From: Larix kaempferi
Lineage: Eukaryota > Streptophyta > Pinopsida > Pinales > Pinaceae
Assembly: GCA_027924585.1 (NCBI GenBank)
Contig: BSBM01000636.1
Span: 4,790,001-4,854,000, forward strand
Direction of reading: 5' to 3'
Length of the DNA: 64,000 nucleotides
Shown: positions 34,358 to 47,367 of the stretch, piece after piece
Layout: each line of letters opens with the position of its first letter
How positions within the stretch are numbered: position 1 is the stretch's first letter
Program-made: the position numbers and the translations under genes
The notes under the pieces: model-generated
Told to the model about the DNA's origin: nothing
What the model saw: only the letters and a program-made list of their open reading frames with translations
Database searches by the model: none

Positions 34358-35808
34358 TGGACACATTTGCTGAAGCCATTCCAAGCATGTTGGAAGGAGG
34401 ATCCTTCACATGGCTGTGGATGTAAGCGCTGTATAATGGGCATCAGGATGATGTTCTGGTTTCTACTGGATATGATCAGTTGGATCATTTTTATGTATGT
34501 ATCTACGCATCATGTTAGATGCTGGATATGATCAGTTGGATCATTTTTATGTATGTATGTACGCATCATGTTGGATGATGGATATGATCAGGTGGATCAT
34601 TTATGTATGGATGCATCATGTTGGATGCTGGATATGATCAGTTGGATCATGTGTATGTATTTTGTATATGCATCATGTTGGATGCTTGGACCATGTATCT
34701 GTATATGTATCAGGTGGATACATTGTATGATTAGGTGGATCATGTATGGTGATATGTATCATGTATTTGTATTTGTATCAGGTGGATACATTGTATGATC
34801 AGGAGGATCATGTATGATGATATGTATCAGGTAGATACTTGGTATGCATCAGGTAGATGCATTGATGATCAGGTGGATCATGTATGATGACATGCAGCAG
34901 GACGTTGCAGTGATGATCAGGATGATCATGGATGACGAGCTTCAGGATGTTGCTCTAAATGACATGCAGCAGGACGTTGCAGTGATGATGATCAGGATGA
35001 TCATGGATACATCAGGATGATGTATGGTGAGTATCAGGTTGATAATCTATGGCCATGGATCAGGTTGTGCAGATGAGCATGTAATCCGATGCCCTGGGAG
35101 ATTTGCAGATGGTCTTTCGAGGTTTTGCCTATGGCATGTAATATCGGTGCCCTGGGACATCTGGCAAATGCTCTTTCGAGGTTTTGCTCTGGGAGGACAT
35201 GTAATTCGGTGCCCTGGGAGATCTGCAGATAGTCTTTCGAGGTTTTGACTATGGCATGTAATAGCGCCCTGGGATATCTGGCAGATGCTCTTGCGAGGTT
35301 TTTTCCTATGGCATGTAATAGCGCCCTGGGAGATCCGATAGGTTGGGCTGTGTGCCCGTAATCAGTCCTAGGATGCTCTTGCGAGGTTTTTCCATGACCA
35401 CATATAATAGCGCCCTGGGAGATCCTACAGGTCGGAGTTGTGTACCCGTAACATCCTGGGATGCTCTTTCAAGGTTTTATGGTGGGGTCACATGTAATAG
35501 CGCCCTGGGAGATCCTACAGGTCGGAGTTGTGTACCCGTAACATCCTGGGATGCTCTTTCGAGGTTTTGTGACGCACGTAATAAGTCCCGAGGATTCCAC
35601 AGTATGGCCAGTGATGATGAAGACCTGCAGGTGGTGGGCCTACATCCAGTATGAAAAAGGACTGGCTCTGTAGAACTTCCTATGACGAGTAGATTCAGAG
35701 ATTGATTGAGATAGCAGCAGCAGTGACGATGATGATGACTCGATGACGATTATCCAGTGATGATGATCCAGAGAAGATGGCTTGTGCTATAAGAACTGTG
35801 CTGAGACT
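34358..35808 (+). repeat. 3' non-coding tract of B: mini-hairpins and 90-bp repeats
   Basis: 34460-35055 holds the hairpin array: TGATCAGTTGGATCA, GTATCAGGTGGATAC, ATGCATCAGGTAGATGCAT, TGATCAGGATGATCA and others. 35070-35640 holds repeats with TTTCGAGGTTTT, GGCATGTAAT and GCCCTGGGAGATC. The tract then follows C closely to GATGATCCAGAGAAGA and stops before the expected purine tract. Confidence 0.85.
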
Positions 35809-36759
35809 TATTACGAGCACACAGCTCAACCTATCGGATATCCCAGGGACATATTATATTCCATAGGACAAAACCTCGAAAGAGCATCTTCCAGATATCC
35901 CAGGGACAGATTATATGCCATAGGAAAAACCTCGAAAGAGTATTTGCAGATCTCCCAGGGCCAAATTATATGTCCTCCCAGAGCAAAACCTCGAAAGAGC
36001 ATTTGCCAAATATCCCAGGGCCAAATTATATGCCATAGGCAAAACCTCGAAAGATTATCTGCAAATCTCCCAGGGCCAAACTATATGCTCATCTGCACAA
36101 CCTGATCCACGGCCATAGAGTATCAACCTGATACTCACCATACATCATCTTGATGTACACATGATCATCCTGATCATCATCACTGCAACATCCTGCTGCA
36201 TGTCATCTGGAGCAACATCCTGAAGCTCGTCATCCATGATGATACAATGCATCTACCTGATGCATACCAAGTATCTACCTGATACATATCATCATACATG
36301 ATCCACCTGATCATACAGTGTATCCACTTGATACAAATACAAATACAAATACATGATACATATCACCATACATGATCCACCAGATCATACAATGTATCCA
36401 CTTGATACATATACAGATACATGAACCAAGCATCCAACATAATGCATATACAAAATACATACAAATGATCCTACTGATCATATCCAACATCCAACATGAT
36501 GTGTACATACATATAAATGATCCAAGTGATCATATCCAGCATCCAACATGATGCATACATACATATACATATAAATGATCCAACTGATCATATCCAACAT
36601 CCAACATGATGCATACATACATATAAAAATGATCCAACTGATCATACAAAGTAGAAACCAGAACATCATCCTGATGCTCATCATCCGGCGCTTACATCCA
36701 CATCCATGTGAAGGATCCTCCTTCCAACATGCTTGGAATGGCTTCAGCAAATGTGTCCA
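35809..36759 (-). repeat. 3' non-coding tract of D, incomplete
   Basis: Starts within a repeat unit (TTATTACGAGCACACAGCTC, then CCTATCGGATATCCCAGGG) and continues with units of about 60 bp to 36115. The mini-hairpin array (TGATCCACCTGATCA, TGATCCAACTGATCA) then runs to about 36650. About 500 bp of tract, the purine tract and part of the 3' LTR are missing on the left. Confidence 0.85.
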
Positions 36760-39700
36760 TCACTTCTTCCTTGAAGTGTCATCAATCTGAAGAACGCCAA
36801 GCCTCTCCCTGAATTACTCGAACTTCACCCTAGCTAGTGGCTTCGTTAACACATTTGCAATCTGCTCGTCCGTCGCAACGTACAGGATCTTCACAGCTCC
36901 TCTCTGCACCATATCCCTGATATAGTGATATTTGATCTCTATGTGTTTCGACCTGTCATGAAACACAGGGTTCTCGGACAGCTTCACAAAACTCTGGTTA
37001 TCACAAAAGATACCAGTAGCATCCAACGAGAGATCAAATAACTCAGACAGTAGCTTCCGTAGCCATACTACCTCACAACTAGCTGAACAGGCTGCAACAT
37101 ACTCTGCCTCAGTTGTACTCAGTGCTACGTAGGACTGCTTCCTACTAAACCAAGAGATCACACCTGATCCCATACTGAAGCAGCATTCAGATGTGCTCTT
37201 CCTATCTGCAGCACTGCCAGCCCAATCTGAATCAACATAACCCTGCAGGTTAAAATTTTGATTCGATTCATACTTGAGCACATAATCCACTGTACCCTTC
37301 AGGTACCTCAGAACATGCTTTACAGCAACCAGGTGAACACTCCTCGGATCCATCAGGAACCGGCTCAATGTGTTCACAACAAAGCAAATATCTAGTCTCG
37401 TGTTCATCAGGTACATCAAGGACCCAATCTTCTGACGATACATAGAGACATCAACTGGCTCAGATGAAGCATCACATAGAAGCTTCAGATTCGATGCCAT
37501 AGGTGTGGCCACGGCCTTGTAATCCATCATCCCAAATCTCTTCAGGATATCTACTGTGTACTTTCCTTGACCAAGGAAGATCCCACCTGCACTCTGCCAC
37601 ACCTCCATACCTAGGAAATAATGCATCATTCCCAAATATTTCATATCAAACTCGGTAGAAAGCTTCCTCTTAGTATCTGCAATCAATCTGTCATCTCCTA
37701 TTACAAATAAGTCATCCACATACAGGAGTAGAATCACAGGATTCCCTTCCTCAACCTTGTAGTAAAGGTTGGAATCTGCTTTACTCTTGGTAAAGCCCAA
37801 ACTAGATAGGAAACTGTCCATCCTACCATACCAGGTTTTGGGAGCTTGTTTCAAGCCATACAAGGTTTTCTTCAATCTGCACACATATGACTCCCTGTCA
37901 TGTATTTCAAAACCGAGTGGTTGCTCCACATATACTTCGTCTTCAACTACACCATTCAAGAAAGCAGTCTTGACATCCATCTGGTGTATTTTCCATTTCA
38001 TTGCTGCAGCCAGGACAAGTACTGTTTTGATGGAAGTATACCTGGCTACAGGTGCAAAAGTTTCTTCATAATCTATTCCCTCTTTCTGAGAGAAGCCACA
38101 AGCTACGAATCTTGCCTTGTATTTCTCTACACTGCCATCTGCAGCATGCTTGATTTTGTAGATCCATTTGGAAGTCACAACAGACTTCTCTTTAGGTCTT
38201 GGGACAACATCCCAAACATCATTCTTCACTATTTATTGGTATTCCTCAACCATGGCATCCTTCCATTCTTTCTTTTCCGCTGCTTCTTCATAACTGGAAG
38301 GCTCTTTGTTCATAATGTCACAGAGTAAAGCAACATAGCTGGTATGTGATCTGGTTCTCTTCTTTGCTCTGTGTTCTTCTTCTGGAATGCCAAATCTTTC
38401 TGTACCTTGAATGAGATCTCTAGCCCATGCAGGTTTCCTCTTGTGAGAGTTATCCTCACGGGGTGTATCTACAGGTTCTTGCGGATGTTCAAACTCACGA
38501 ACAAATTCTGGAACTGCTTCAGTCATGGTAGTGTATTGAAATCTAGTTTCCTTAGGTTCTTCATAAACTTCGATAGGTGCCTTCCTTGATTTGATGAATG
38601 CTGAGTTTTCATCAAATGTTACATCCCTGCTGACATCAATCTTCTTGAACCCTGGAAAGTATATTCTGTAAGCCTTCGAGCTTTCACTGTAACCCACAAA
38701 GATACCCTTCTTTCCTGAAGGATCTAGTTTAGTCCTCTTTTCCTTTGGGACATGCGTGTATACTAGACAACCAAATATTCTGAGATGGATGACTTCAAGT
38801 TTCTTACCAGAAAAGACCTCTTCTGGTGTCTTGTTTTCCAATATCTTGTGGGGTGTTCTGTTATGCACATATACAGCTGTTCTAGCTGCTTCTGCCCATA
38901 GATGCATAGGTAGATCCTAGTCATGTAGCATTGCCCTTGCTGCTTCCATGATAGTTCTATTCTTCCTTTTTGCAACTCCATTCTGTTGAGGATTATAAGG
39001 AGCAGTCAACTCCCTCTTAATCCCTGAATCACTACAAAGCTTCTTGAAGTCACTTGAGGTGAATTCTCCACCATTGTCGGATCTGAATGTTTTGATCTTC
39101 TTGTCAGTTTGATTCTCCATCAAGGTTATGAATTCCTTGAACTTATCAAACACCTCATCTTTGTTCTTCAAGAAGTATACCCAAGTCTTCCTGGAGAAGT
39201 CATCAATAAATGAGACATAGTAAACATACCCACTTAGAGAACTGGATGACATAGGACCACATACATCTGAGTGGATGATTTCCAGGATATCTTTTTCCTT
39301 GCTTTCACTGCTTGGGAAATCCTTCTTAATATTCTTACCTTTTGCAAATCCTTTGCAAACACCTTCATGTTTGGTCTTGATTTCAGGAAGACCCTCTATA
39401 GCCTTGCTTGCAATTGGAAGTGCCCTATAGTGCATATGGGCAAGTCTTCTATGCCAAAGTTCACTTGGCTCCATGGATTCATGCACCATGGCATGTTCAG
39501 GTTGTCCCTTCAATTTTTACAAGCCTCCCTCTTTCTCTCCAATCACTACTGCATCATCGATTGTTTTACCCTTTGGCCACATTAGGACTTGGCCATCCAC
39601 AAATGCAACCCTCATATCTTTTGCATCCAATGCAGAGATGGAGAGTAAGTTCTTCTTGAGCCCAGGTACAAAAAGGACTTCTTTCATCTTCAAAGATTTT

Positions 39701-40797
39701 CCAGAATCTAGGTTATACGAGGCTTCAACACTTCCTTTGATTGGGTATTGATAATCATCCCCAAGTTTCACCTTATGGGGTGATTCATGTTCAGATAGAT
39801 TCACAAAAGATTCCTTAAACCCAGTCATGTGTTTGGAAGCCCCACTATCAATCAATCAATCCTTACAACCATGGGAGATAGTACCTGTGAGAGCAGAGAT
39901 TAGAACATACTCTTCTTCACTTGATGCGTCATCGTCACTATCATCACTTTCTTCCCTAGCCTTCTTTTTTGGAGGTTCATCATCCTCGGCAGCATGAGCA
40001 TGGAACTTTATTTTTCTGCCCTTCTTCTTTTTGCTGGAGTTGTTGTTATTATCCCTTTTGTTCTTGGGACAATCTGAAGCAAAGTGACCCTTCTCATTAC
40101 ATGTGAAGCATCTTAGATCCTTCTTATTCTTTTGATAGGATCTCTTGTAGCGAGAGTGCTCCTTCTTGGGATTGCTTCTTTTGGTGTGAGATGCAAGAGC
40201 TTGATCTTCAATCCCCATGTTTTCTTCTCGTGCCACAAGCCTTGCTTCTTCTTGTGAGCATTCTTCCCGTAGTCTGTTGAAGGATACCAACTTCTTTCTT
40301 GCACAGATTCCTTGAATAAAGGAGTCCCATGACCTAGGTAGGCCATTCAGAGTGGTCATGACAACTTCACCATTATCCACTATTTCATCTATTGCTTCCA
40401 GTTGTTCCTTAATCTGGGAGACCCTAGAAAAATAAGATTGAATGGTTTCTCCATTCTGAAACTTTACTCCTTTCAATTGGTTCCGCAAGGTCATCTTCCG
40501 ATTTATGTTCTTCCCTTCAAATAGCTTGGTAAAAGAGTCAAACATCTCCTTGGGTGTCTTTAGAGAAGACACATGGGGTATGAGATGGTCTTTAATTGAA
40601 TCAGCAATGATTCTCTTTTCCTTGACCAATTTCTTCTTATGCAATAACTTGCCCTCTTCATCCTCTGGGATAGGGATGTCTTCTTTTATATATGAGTTCA
40701 ACTCATTCTCTTCCAGGATTAACCCAATCCTATACTTCCAAGCTCGGAAGTTATCAGCCCCTTCAAGATTATCCTCAAGCTTGGTGTGGTGAGACAT
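36760..40797 (-). pseudogene. gag-pol: gag-pol of copia element D
   Basis: Starts MSHHTKLED at 40797. All parts lie in one reading frame over 4 kb: gag with zinc knuckle (CFTCNEKGHFASDC), protease (DSGAS), integrase (HHCC and NGGEF), RT (MDVKTAFLNG, YVDDLF) and RNase H (ADVLTKPL-like, here ANVLTKPL). It is interrupted only by five nonsense codons: before LIDSGAS (about 39854), after EGGL (39515), after AMLHD (38915), after VEEYQ (38231) and after VKFE (36812). At each site A or C has a sense codon differing by one base. No frameshift is seen. Confidence 0.95.
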
Positions 40798-41359
40798 CTT
40801 AAAGAGTACTTCAAATGGAAATAGAAAAGATTTAGGTCTTACCACTTGAAATGTTGAAAACTGGATCTGGTCTCGGATTAGGGTTTGTCAGAAAAACCCT
40901 AAAAATTCAAAATGTGAATTTCAACTTTCTGAAAGGATAGAAAGATGCGCCTTGATGAGCTGATCAGCCTGGTGCATTCAGAATTTGAGATCAACAAAGT
41001 TTTACCCTTCAGATTTGCCTTTTTGTCCTCCCGGGTTCACTAGGGAGAGCCCTGAATTAGGGTTTGAGTTTCCCGGAGATATACCCAGCCAAAAATCTCG
41101 ATCCAAAGCTCTAAACTTCGATTTTTGTAAGGAACTTCCAGCTATGTCTTCTGATTCGATAAATTCCTATTTTTGTGGAAACCCTAATGTTTAGGGCCAA
41201 ATCTGAAAATGCTCAGAATTGAATTCTGATTGGACAGATAGATTGTCCTTGATGAGTAGAGTCAATCTACTATGCTGCTTTTCCAAAATCTGTGGAGAGA
41301 AACCCAATAAACAAGAAACTCAAGTTTGCGTCATTGCAAAATATCTTCTTCTCAGGTTA

Positions 41360-41976
41360 GCTCTAATACCATGTTAAATTTTGAGCATTAATTCACAATA
41401 CTCTAGGATCTTCACTGAGAGAATAACATATACAGTATATCAATGCATAACAATCACAATAAGCATGACAAACATCACAAGAATCAAAAGCATGAGAGAC
41501 AAGAGACACAGAGTTTCCGTGGGGAAAAACCTAAGGTGAAAAACCCCACAACTTCCTCAGAGATAGAGAGAGCAGTGGCTCAACCAAAGTACAACCAAAA
41601 TACACTTGAGATAGTCTCTTAGAGCAGATGATCCTCCTCCTCACTAGTTCGCCACTTTCTGAGTGAGAGAAGTGTGACTTTCCGAATGAATCCAAATAGA
41701 GATCTCCCGATCTCTATTTATACTAACCTGTTTTCCCAGTTACACTATGGGGCCGACTTGTCTATCTAGATACATCCATAATATAATATATATTTCAGGG
41801 CCGACCCCACACATGGTGGTCTAATAACCCATCGGCAAGTACACACACTTGCGACACTTGTCAATCCACATGACGACACTTCCTTATAGAGGAATAACAC
41901 ATCTCTAATAAGGGTACAATAAATATATATGAAATACATAGATGAAATACATTCCGAAGTTACATATACATCAACA
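41360..41976 (-). repeat. 5' LTR of D and primer site
   Basis: The LTR is 41372-41976 (605 bp). The adjacent primer site at 41360-41371 reads TGGTATTAGAGC on the minus strand, with one change from the initiator tRNA-Met complement. The TATA dyad is present (near 41693-41720). Confidence 0.95.
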
Positions 41977-41981
41977 CATTC

Positions 41982-42585
41982 TTCTGAGAGAAGCACTGTT
42001 AACCTATCCCTGGAAGAAGGGCTTCTTACTTGGACTGTCGAGCTAGTTATCAACATCTTTCTCTTTCAAAAGATGTCCTCCCTTGAAAGGGGCGACTTTC
42101 TCAGAGGAGGGCTCACGTTTTAGGTTTATGATCCGGTGCATGGTCTGCATGCCACTTCTATTGTGATCAGAGGGGGATTATAACCCCATTGCACACCTTC
42201 TAGAGCTATTTATTATCAGTATTGCATCTATACATCCATATCTAGATTGTAGAGGGCGCATTAATACCAAGGGCACATTCTTGGAGGAAGACTACTCCAT
42301 ATCTTGCTCGTTATCTGGTACAATCCTTGCATGTTGGTCTTATATTGACGTACATCTACTCCTTCAACCAATGGTACGTACATGCATCTTTTCTATCCCT
42401 ATTTTATAGCATTTTATGATTATTTGGGTATTTAGGGGTTTGAAAACCCATGCATATGCATGCATGCGCATGCCAGCGTAGTTTAGTACATGCATTCATA
42501 TTTACTTCAAGTGTTGAGCCTTAAAGAATTCTAGCAAGCAACAAAATTCCATAAACATAAAAAACTATCAGTTTGGGATATTATA
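41982..42585 (+). repeat. 5' LTR of gypsy E, second part
   Basis: Continues the LTR after copia D (TTCTGAGAGAAGCACT onward) to GGGATATTATA. The last two bases are TA where the 3' LTR has CA. It has GCATGCATGC at about 42459, the site into which the 1351-bp element inserted in the other LTR. Confidence 0.95.
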
Positions 42586-42586
42586 G

Positions 42587-42598
42587 TGGTATCAGAGC
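42587..42598 (+). promoter_or_regulatory. Primer binding site of gypsy E
   Basis: TGGTATCAGAGC one base after the LTR end, complementary to initiator tRNA-Met. Confidence 0.95.
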
Positions 42599-43172
42599 AT
42601 GTTCCTCGCCATCTGTGGGAGCATGGAGTTGTGAACAGTAAATGAATACAGAGGACCCACACAATATTACTTACAGGAGGAAGAGATTTAGGAACAATGG
42701 AAGAAGAGAAGAAGAAGAGTTAGAGGATATAGAACTAGGAGACACATAGACTTGGTTTGGAAAAGGTAAAGGAAAAGAAACAATGGAAGATGAATGTATT
42801 TCACTAGCCTCCTTTTTGCTTTAAAAGAACTAACTTCAGGACATAAAGAGATGTTGACGGCCATCAACAAATTGGTGAATAAGTCAGGGTCCACCCCACA
42901 CAGTCCTCTTTTTACCAACAGTGATTGGGTATCCACCAGTAGCAATGGGGAAAAGTTACACACTAATATGTAGAGTCACCCTCACCTCTAAAATAGGTCA
43001 TCCAGAGCTACCATACCATAATTCTTTGATAGCCCGACAACAGGGCCAATAGTACAGGTAGATCCATAAGATCCCATGGGGGCATATCTACGTGAGTACG
43101 GATCACTGGGAGATTAATTTCTGTCATCCATGACCTTCATAGATTTTTTTCATTTTAAAAGTAAGCCACAGG

Positions 43173-46100
43173 GTGAGAGATTATAACAGGCCTTTCAACC
43201 AGAACTATGAGTTACGACACACAGTAGAGAAACTGACCATTCCTACCTTTGAGGGGACCCAGAGTGGCCTAGTGTGGAATTGGGTGCAGAAGTTGGACAC
43301 TTACTTCCAACTCAACCCCATGATGGAGACAAATTCCATTAAGTTGGCTACTTTGCATTTGGACGGGGAAGTCCATGAGTGGTGGTACCACGGGATAATG
43401 ACATTGGGTCACAATACCATCACCTTGTACACATATTTTACGCAAAGGCTCATCGAGTGCTTTGACAGGAAAGACCCCGAGGTGCATTTTAGAGAGCTAG
43501 CACAACCCAAGTAGACAAAAAGTCCAGATTCATTCATATCAGAGTTCCAAATGGTAGAAGTCACGGTGACAGACATTTCAGAGAGCAGGTTAATTATGTT
43601 GTTTACCGAGGCTCTCACCGAGCCCTTGTGTGGATGGGTTAAGGCTTATAGACCCACCACCCTATCAAATGCCATCAGTCGTACCAGATATTTACAGGAT
43701 TCAGATCCCAAAAAAAAGTTTCCTCCCAGAACCAATTTTCCTATAAAAGATAAGGAGAAGAGACCCTTCCAAAAAGAATGGCCCAAGAAAGAGTGGATGG
43801 ATAATGATACCCACCAGGACCTTAAAAGAAAAAAACTATGTTTCAGTTTCCAAGAACCATGGGTACTAGGTCACAGATGTTCAGGGAAGGGGAAGGCTCA
43901 ATACATGGAGGTATAATCCGACAGTGGAGAGGATGAGGATTATCAGGATCAGGAATAGGGAGAGGCACTTGAGGCAATAGAGGAGGAGCAATCTCCTGAG
44001 GGGACACGGGGAGGTGTCATTTCTACATTATCTGGAGTTCCTAGATTCCACACTCTCCGGATCAGAGATGTCATATAGGGAAACAAGGTTGGAGTGTTGA
44101 TAGATGGTGGGGCATCCCACAACTTTATTGATGTTGTCTGGATAAAAAGAAAATGTATTCCGACTGAGAGATTTGATGGATTTATAGTATCCGCAGCAGG
44201 TCACCACACCACATAGTGTAGTCAGAGGATCCAAAAATTGCAAGTAACTCCCGGTAACTATACAGTGACCGAAACATTCTATGTGGTTGACGTACCAGAA
44301 AAAAATGTGGAATTGGGAGTTCAGTGGCTTCATTCCATTGGAAAGTATTCTACAAACTACCAAACCATGGAGATGGAATTTCAGGGAACATCAGGACAAA
44401 GAGTGGTTTTAAGAGGGATGAACACCTACCCTCCTATAGCAGTATCATCACACAGGATGGAGGCTTTGCTCCAACAGGGAGACATAGAGTGGGAAGAGGA
44501 GTACTTGGTTAATTTCAAGAAGCCACTAGATAAAGCCATGCAACATCCAGCAGATATATAGGCACTACTGCAGAAGCACAAAAATGTATTCGGAGATCTT
44601 CTAGCAGGTAGGATTCCAGATCAGGGATTTGAGCACATTATTGAGTTAGAGGAGGGGAATCAAGTAGTCATCACTACCCCTTACCGACACTCCAAAAGAT
44701 ATAAATATGAAATTGAAAGTATGATCAAAGGGTTGCTCAAATTAGGTTACATAAATCCTAGCTCCAGTCCATTTCATCCTCAGTGGTGTTAGTAAAAAAG
44801 AAGGATGGCACCTTACGCATGTGTATTGATTACAGGGAACTTAACAGGAAGACGATTAAAAATAGGTATCCAATCCCCAGGATTGATGAATTGCTGGATG
44901 AACTACAAGGGGAAAAATAATTCTCCAAAATTGACCTCCGATCGGCTTACCATTAGATACGGGTTAGGGAATAGGATGTTCCAAAGATCGCTTTCTATTG
45001 TCACTACAGACACTATGAGTTTCTAGTGATGCCATTTGGGCTCACTAATGCACCAGCTAACTTCCAGTCATGCATGAACAACATCTTCAAGGCTCAGTTA
45101 CGCAAGTATATTATGGTATTCTTTGATGATATATTGATTTACAACCGGACTTGGGAAGATCATTTAAAGCACCTAGATGAAGTACTTGGGATCTTAAAAG
45201 AACAATCACTATATTCCAAGATGTCCAAATGTGATTTCGGTATGCAAGATATGTTATATTTGGGACATGTGATAGGATAAAATGGGGTACAGGTACATTT
45301 AGAGAAGATTAGAGCCATACTAGATTGGCCTACACCTAAAAGGGTGACAGAGTTGAAAGGATTTTTGGGCCTTTTCACCTACTACAGGAGGTATGTCAGT
45401 GGGTTCTCACAGATGACCTCACCACTCACAGATCTTACCAAGAAAGGGGCATTCAATTGGTCAGATACAACACAACGAACATTTGAAAAAATGAAAAAGG
45501 TAATGAGTTCATGCCCGGGTACTAGCACTACCAAATTTTACACAACCATTCGTATTAGTATGTGATGCTTCAGGAGAGGGTATAGGAGTAGTATGGATGT
45601 AGAACAATCACCCAATTGCATTTGAGAGCAAAAAACTCAAGGACTATGAACACCACTATTGAATATATGACAAGGAAATGTTAGCCATTCTCCATGTGCT
45701 AACGAAGTTTAGGCAATACTTAGTAGGTGGCAGATTCAAGATTAAGACAGATCACAACAACTTAAAGTACTTCCTGGAACAGAGAGAATTAAATTAGAGG
45801 CAACATAAATGGGTAAGTAAGATTCAAGCCTATGACTTTGAGATTGAATACATAAAGGGAAAAAACAATGTGGTAGCATATGCACTTTGTAGACGACCAA
45901 CCACTTTATCCCTTATGAGCATTTCGTCGGATTGGAGATCTCACTTTTTGGTTGAGTACTCCAAAGATAAGTTTGCTTGCGAAATATTGGATGGAAAAAT
46001 TCAGGATGACAAGTACAGAGTCATAGATGACATCATATAATATAAAAACAGAATCTACTTGGTCCCCGAGTCTTCACTTAAGAAAATTTTTATGCAAGCT

Positions 46101-47367
46101 TCTCATGACTCACCTTTAGCAGGACACCAAGGATTCCTTAAGACATACATGCATATTAGAGAGAGGTTCTCATGGAAGGGACTCAAGAATGATGTGATGC
46201 AACATGTGAGGGAGTGCAGTTTGTTCCAACAGAATAAGATAGAGCATACTCACCCAGCTGGTTTACTACAACCGTTACCCATTCCCGAGCAAAAATGGGA
46301 AATCATTTCCATGGATTTTATTACAGGGTTTCCCAATGTACAGGGTAGAGATTGTTTGTACGCAGTGGTGGATAGGTTGACCAAGTTCACTCACTTATTT
46401 TCCATTCCTTCCGACTATTTATCCGCACAGGTAGTTGAGTTGTTTTTCAGAGAGGTATTCAGATTACATGGGTTACCTAATACCATCGTCAGTGATAGAG
46501 ATAGCAAGTTCACTAGAGCGTTTTGGAAAGAAATTTTCAGGTTGGTGGAGACATAATTAGCTATGAGCACGAGTTATCATCCATAGAGCGACAGAAATAC
46601 ATAGATAGTTAACAAGTGGATTGCGGGATACTTGAGAAACTATGTAGCAGGTCAACAGAGGACTTGGATTAAATGGCTACACCTAGGGGAACACTGTTAC
46701 AATACTACCCACCATATGACCATCGCTATGACTCCCTTCAAATACTTGTACGGTTATGATGCCTTATCTTTTGCAGATCTGATATTTGGTGATAGCAGGG
46801 CTCCAAAAGCCAAAAAGTGGATTCAAGAAAGTCAAGGTATTCTCAAAATACTCAAGGAAAACATACAGGTTTCTCATAATCAACAAAAGGTATATGTAGA
46901 TAGACACTGGATCAAGCACAGTTTTGAGGTAGTGGACCTAGTATACTTATGTATACAACCTTACCGACAATCATCCCTTAAGAAGAAAGGAGCAGAGAAA
47001 CTTAAGCCTTGCTTCTCTGGTCCTTACAAGATAATCTGAAAAGTTGGATAGGTAGCATATGAACTCGAATTACCACAAGAAAGCAATATTCATAACGTGT
47101 TCCATGTGTCTAACCTGAATAAGGAAATAGGTCAACATATTGTTACTTCATTCGAATTTCCCCCCTTGATGATGAGGGGCAATTTATTTTGGTTCCAGAA
47201 CAAATCCTAGAGGTTCGAGACATAAAACTAAGGAACATGATCATTAAAGAGTACTTGATTCAATGGAAAGAATTTCCTATAGAAGAGGCCACTTGGGAAG
47301 GAGAACAAGTATTAAAACACCCAACATTACAGTTGCTTAAGGACAAGCAATTTCGAGTGGGGAGGAC
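43173..47367 (+). pseudogene. gag-pol: gag-pol of gypsy chromovirus E
   Basis: Gag (43173-43916) has a degraded zinc knuckle (CFSFQEPWVLGHRC). The protease has LIDGGASHNFID at about 44094. A one-base frameshift lies near 44775. RT follows with [25 protein letters not shown] and VFFDDILIY. RNase H starts near 45555 (VCDASGEG), and the integrase near 46059 (zinc site, then MDFITGFP, DRDSKF). The tail at 47192-47330 encodes a chromodomain (EYLIQWKEFP then ATWE), which places E among chromoviruses, whose integrase tail targets chromatin. At least fifteen stops make it defunct. Domain order PR-RT-RH-IN-chromodomain confirms Ty3/gypsy. Confidence 0.95.

Larger units (their letters stand above)
29258..35808 (+). 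mobile_element. Ty1/copia element B, non-autonomous, 3' LTR lost
   Basis: Has a complete 5' LTR and primer site, a leader of more than 2 kb without gag, protease or integrase, a patchy RT, an almost open RNase H frame and the family 3' non-coding repeats. The internal sequence ends just short of where the purine tract and 3' LTR should be (compare 62830-62957 in C) and joins the inverted 3' tract of D at about 35808. It inserted in the 3' LTR of D after CCCAT (29253-29257). A later deletion removed its 3' end. Confidence 0.9.
33460..37640. repeat. Large inverted repeat formed by B and D 3' halves
   Basis: B RT/RNase H and 3' repeats (about 33460-35365, plus) face the same parts of D (about 35811-37640, minus). 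The arms meet at about 35808 with about 450 bp of unpaired sequence in the middle. Arm identity is high over RNase H by eye, and lower in the repeats. B has a complete promoter LTR upstream and no 3' LTR to end transcription before the second arm. Confidence 0.85.
28797..41976 (-). mobile_element. Ty1/copia retrotransposon D, split by B
   Basis: Inserted in the gypsy 5' LTR with CATTC duplications (28792-28796 and 41977-41981). Its 5' LTR (41372-41976) is complete. Its 3' LTR is cut after 461 bp at 29257 by copia B, and the last 144 bp plus the purine tract and about 500 bp of 3' non-coding tract are gone. The internal sequence resumes at about 35809. Matching duplications show that 28797-29257 is part of D and not an independent solo LTR. 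Confidence 0.95.

Noticed and set aside
34553-34798. Small membrane-like ORFs rich in M, Y, C and I (also 14116-14503, 36311-36750 and 61604-61936)
   Set aside because: They are translations of the GATC/GTAT mini-hairpin repeats in either orientation. The hydrophobic look comes from the repeat sequence.
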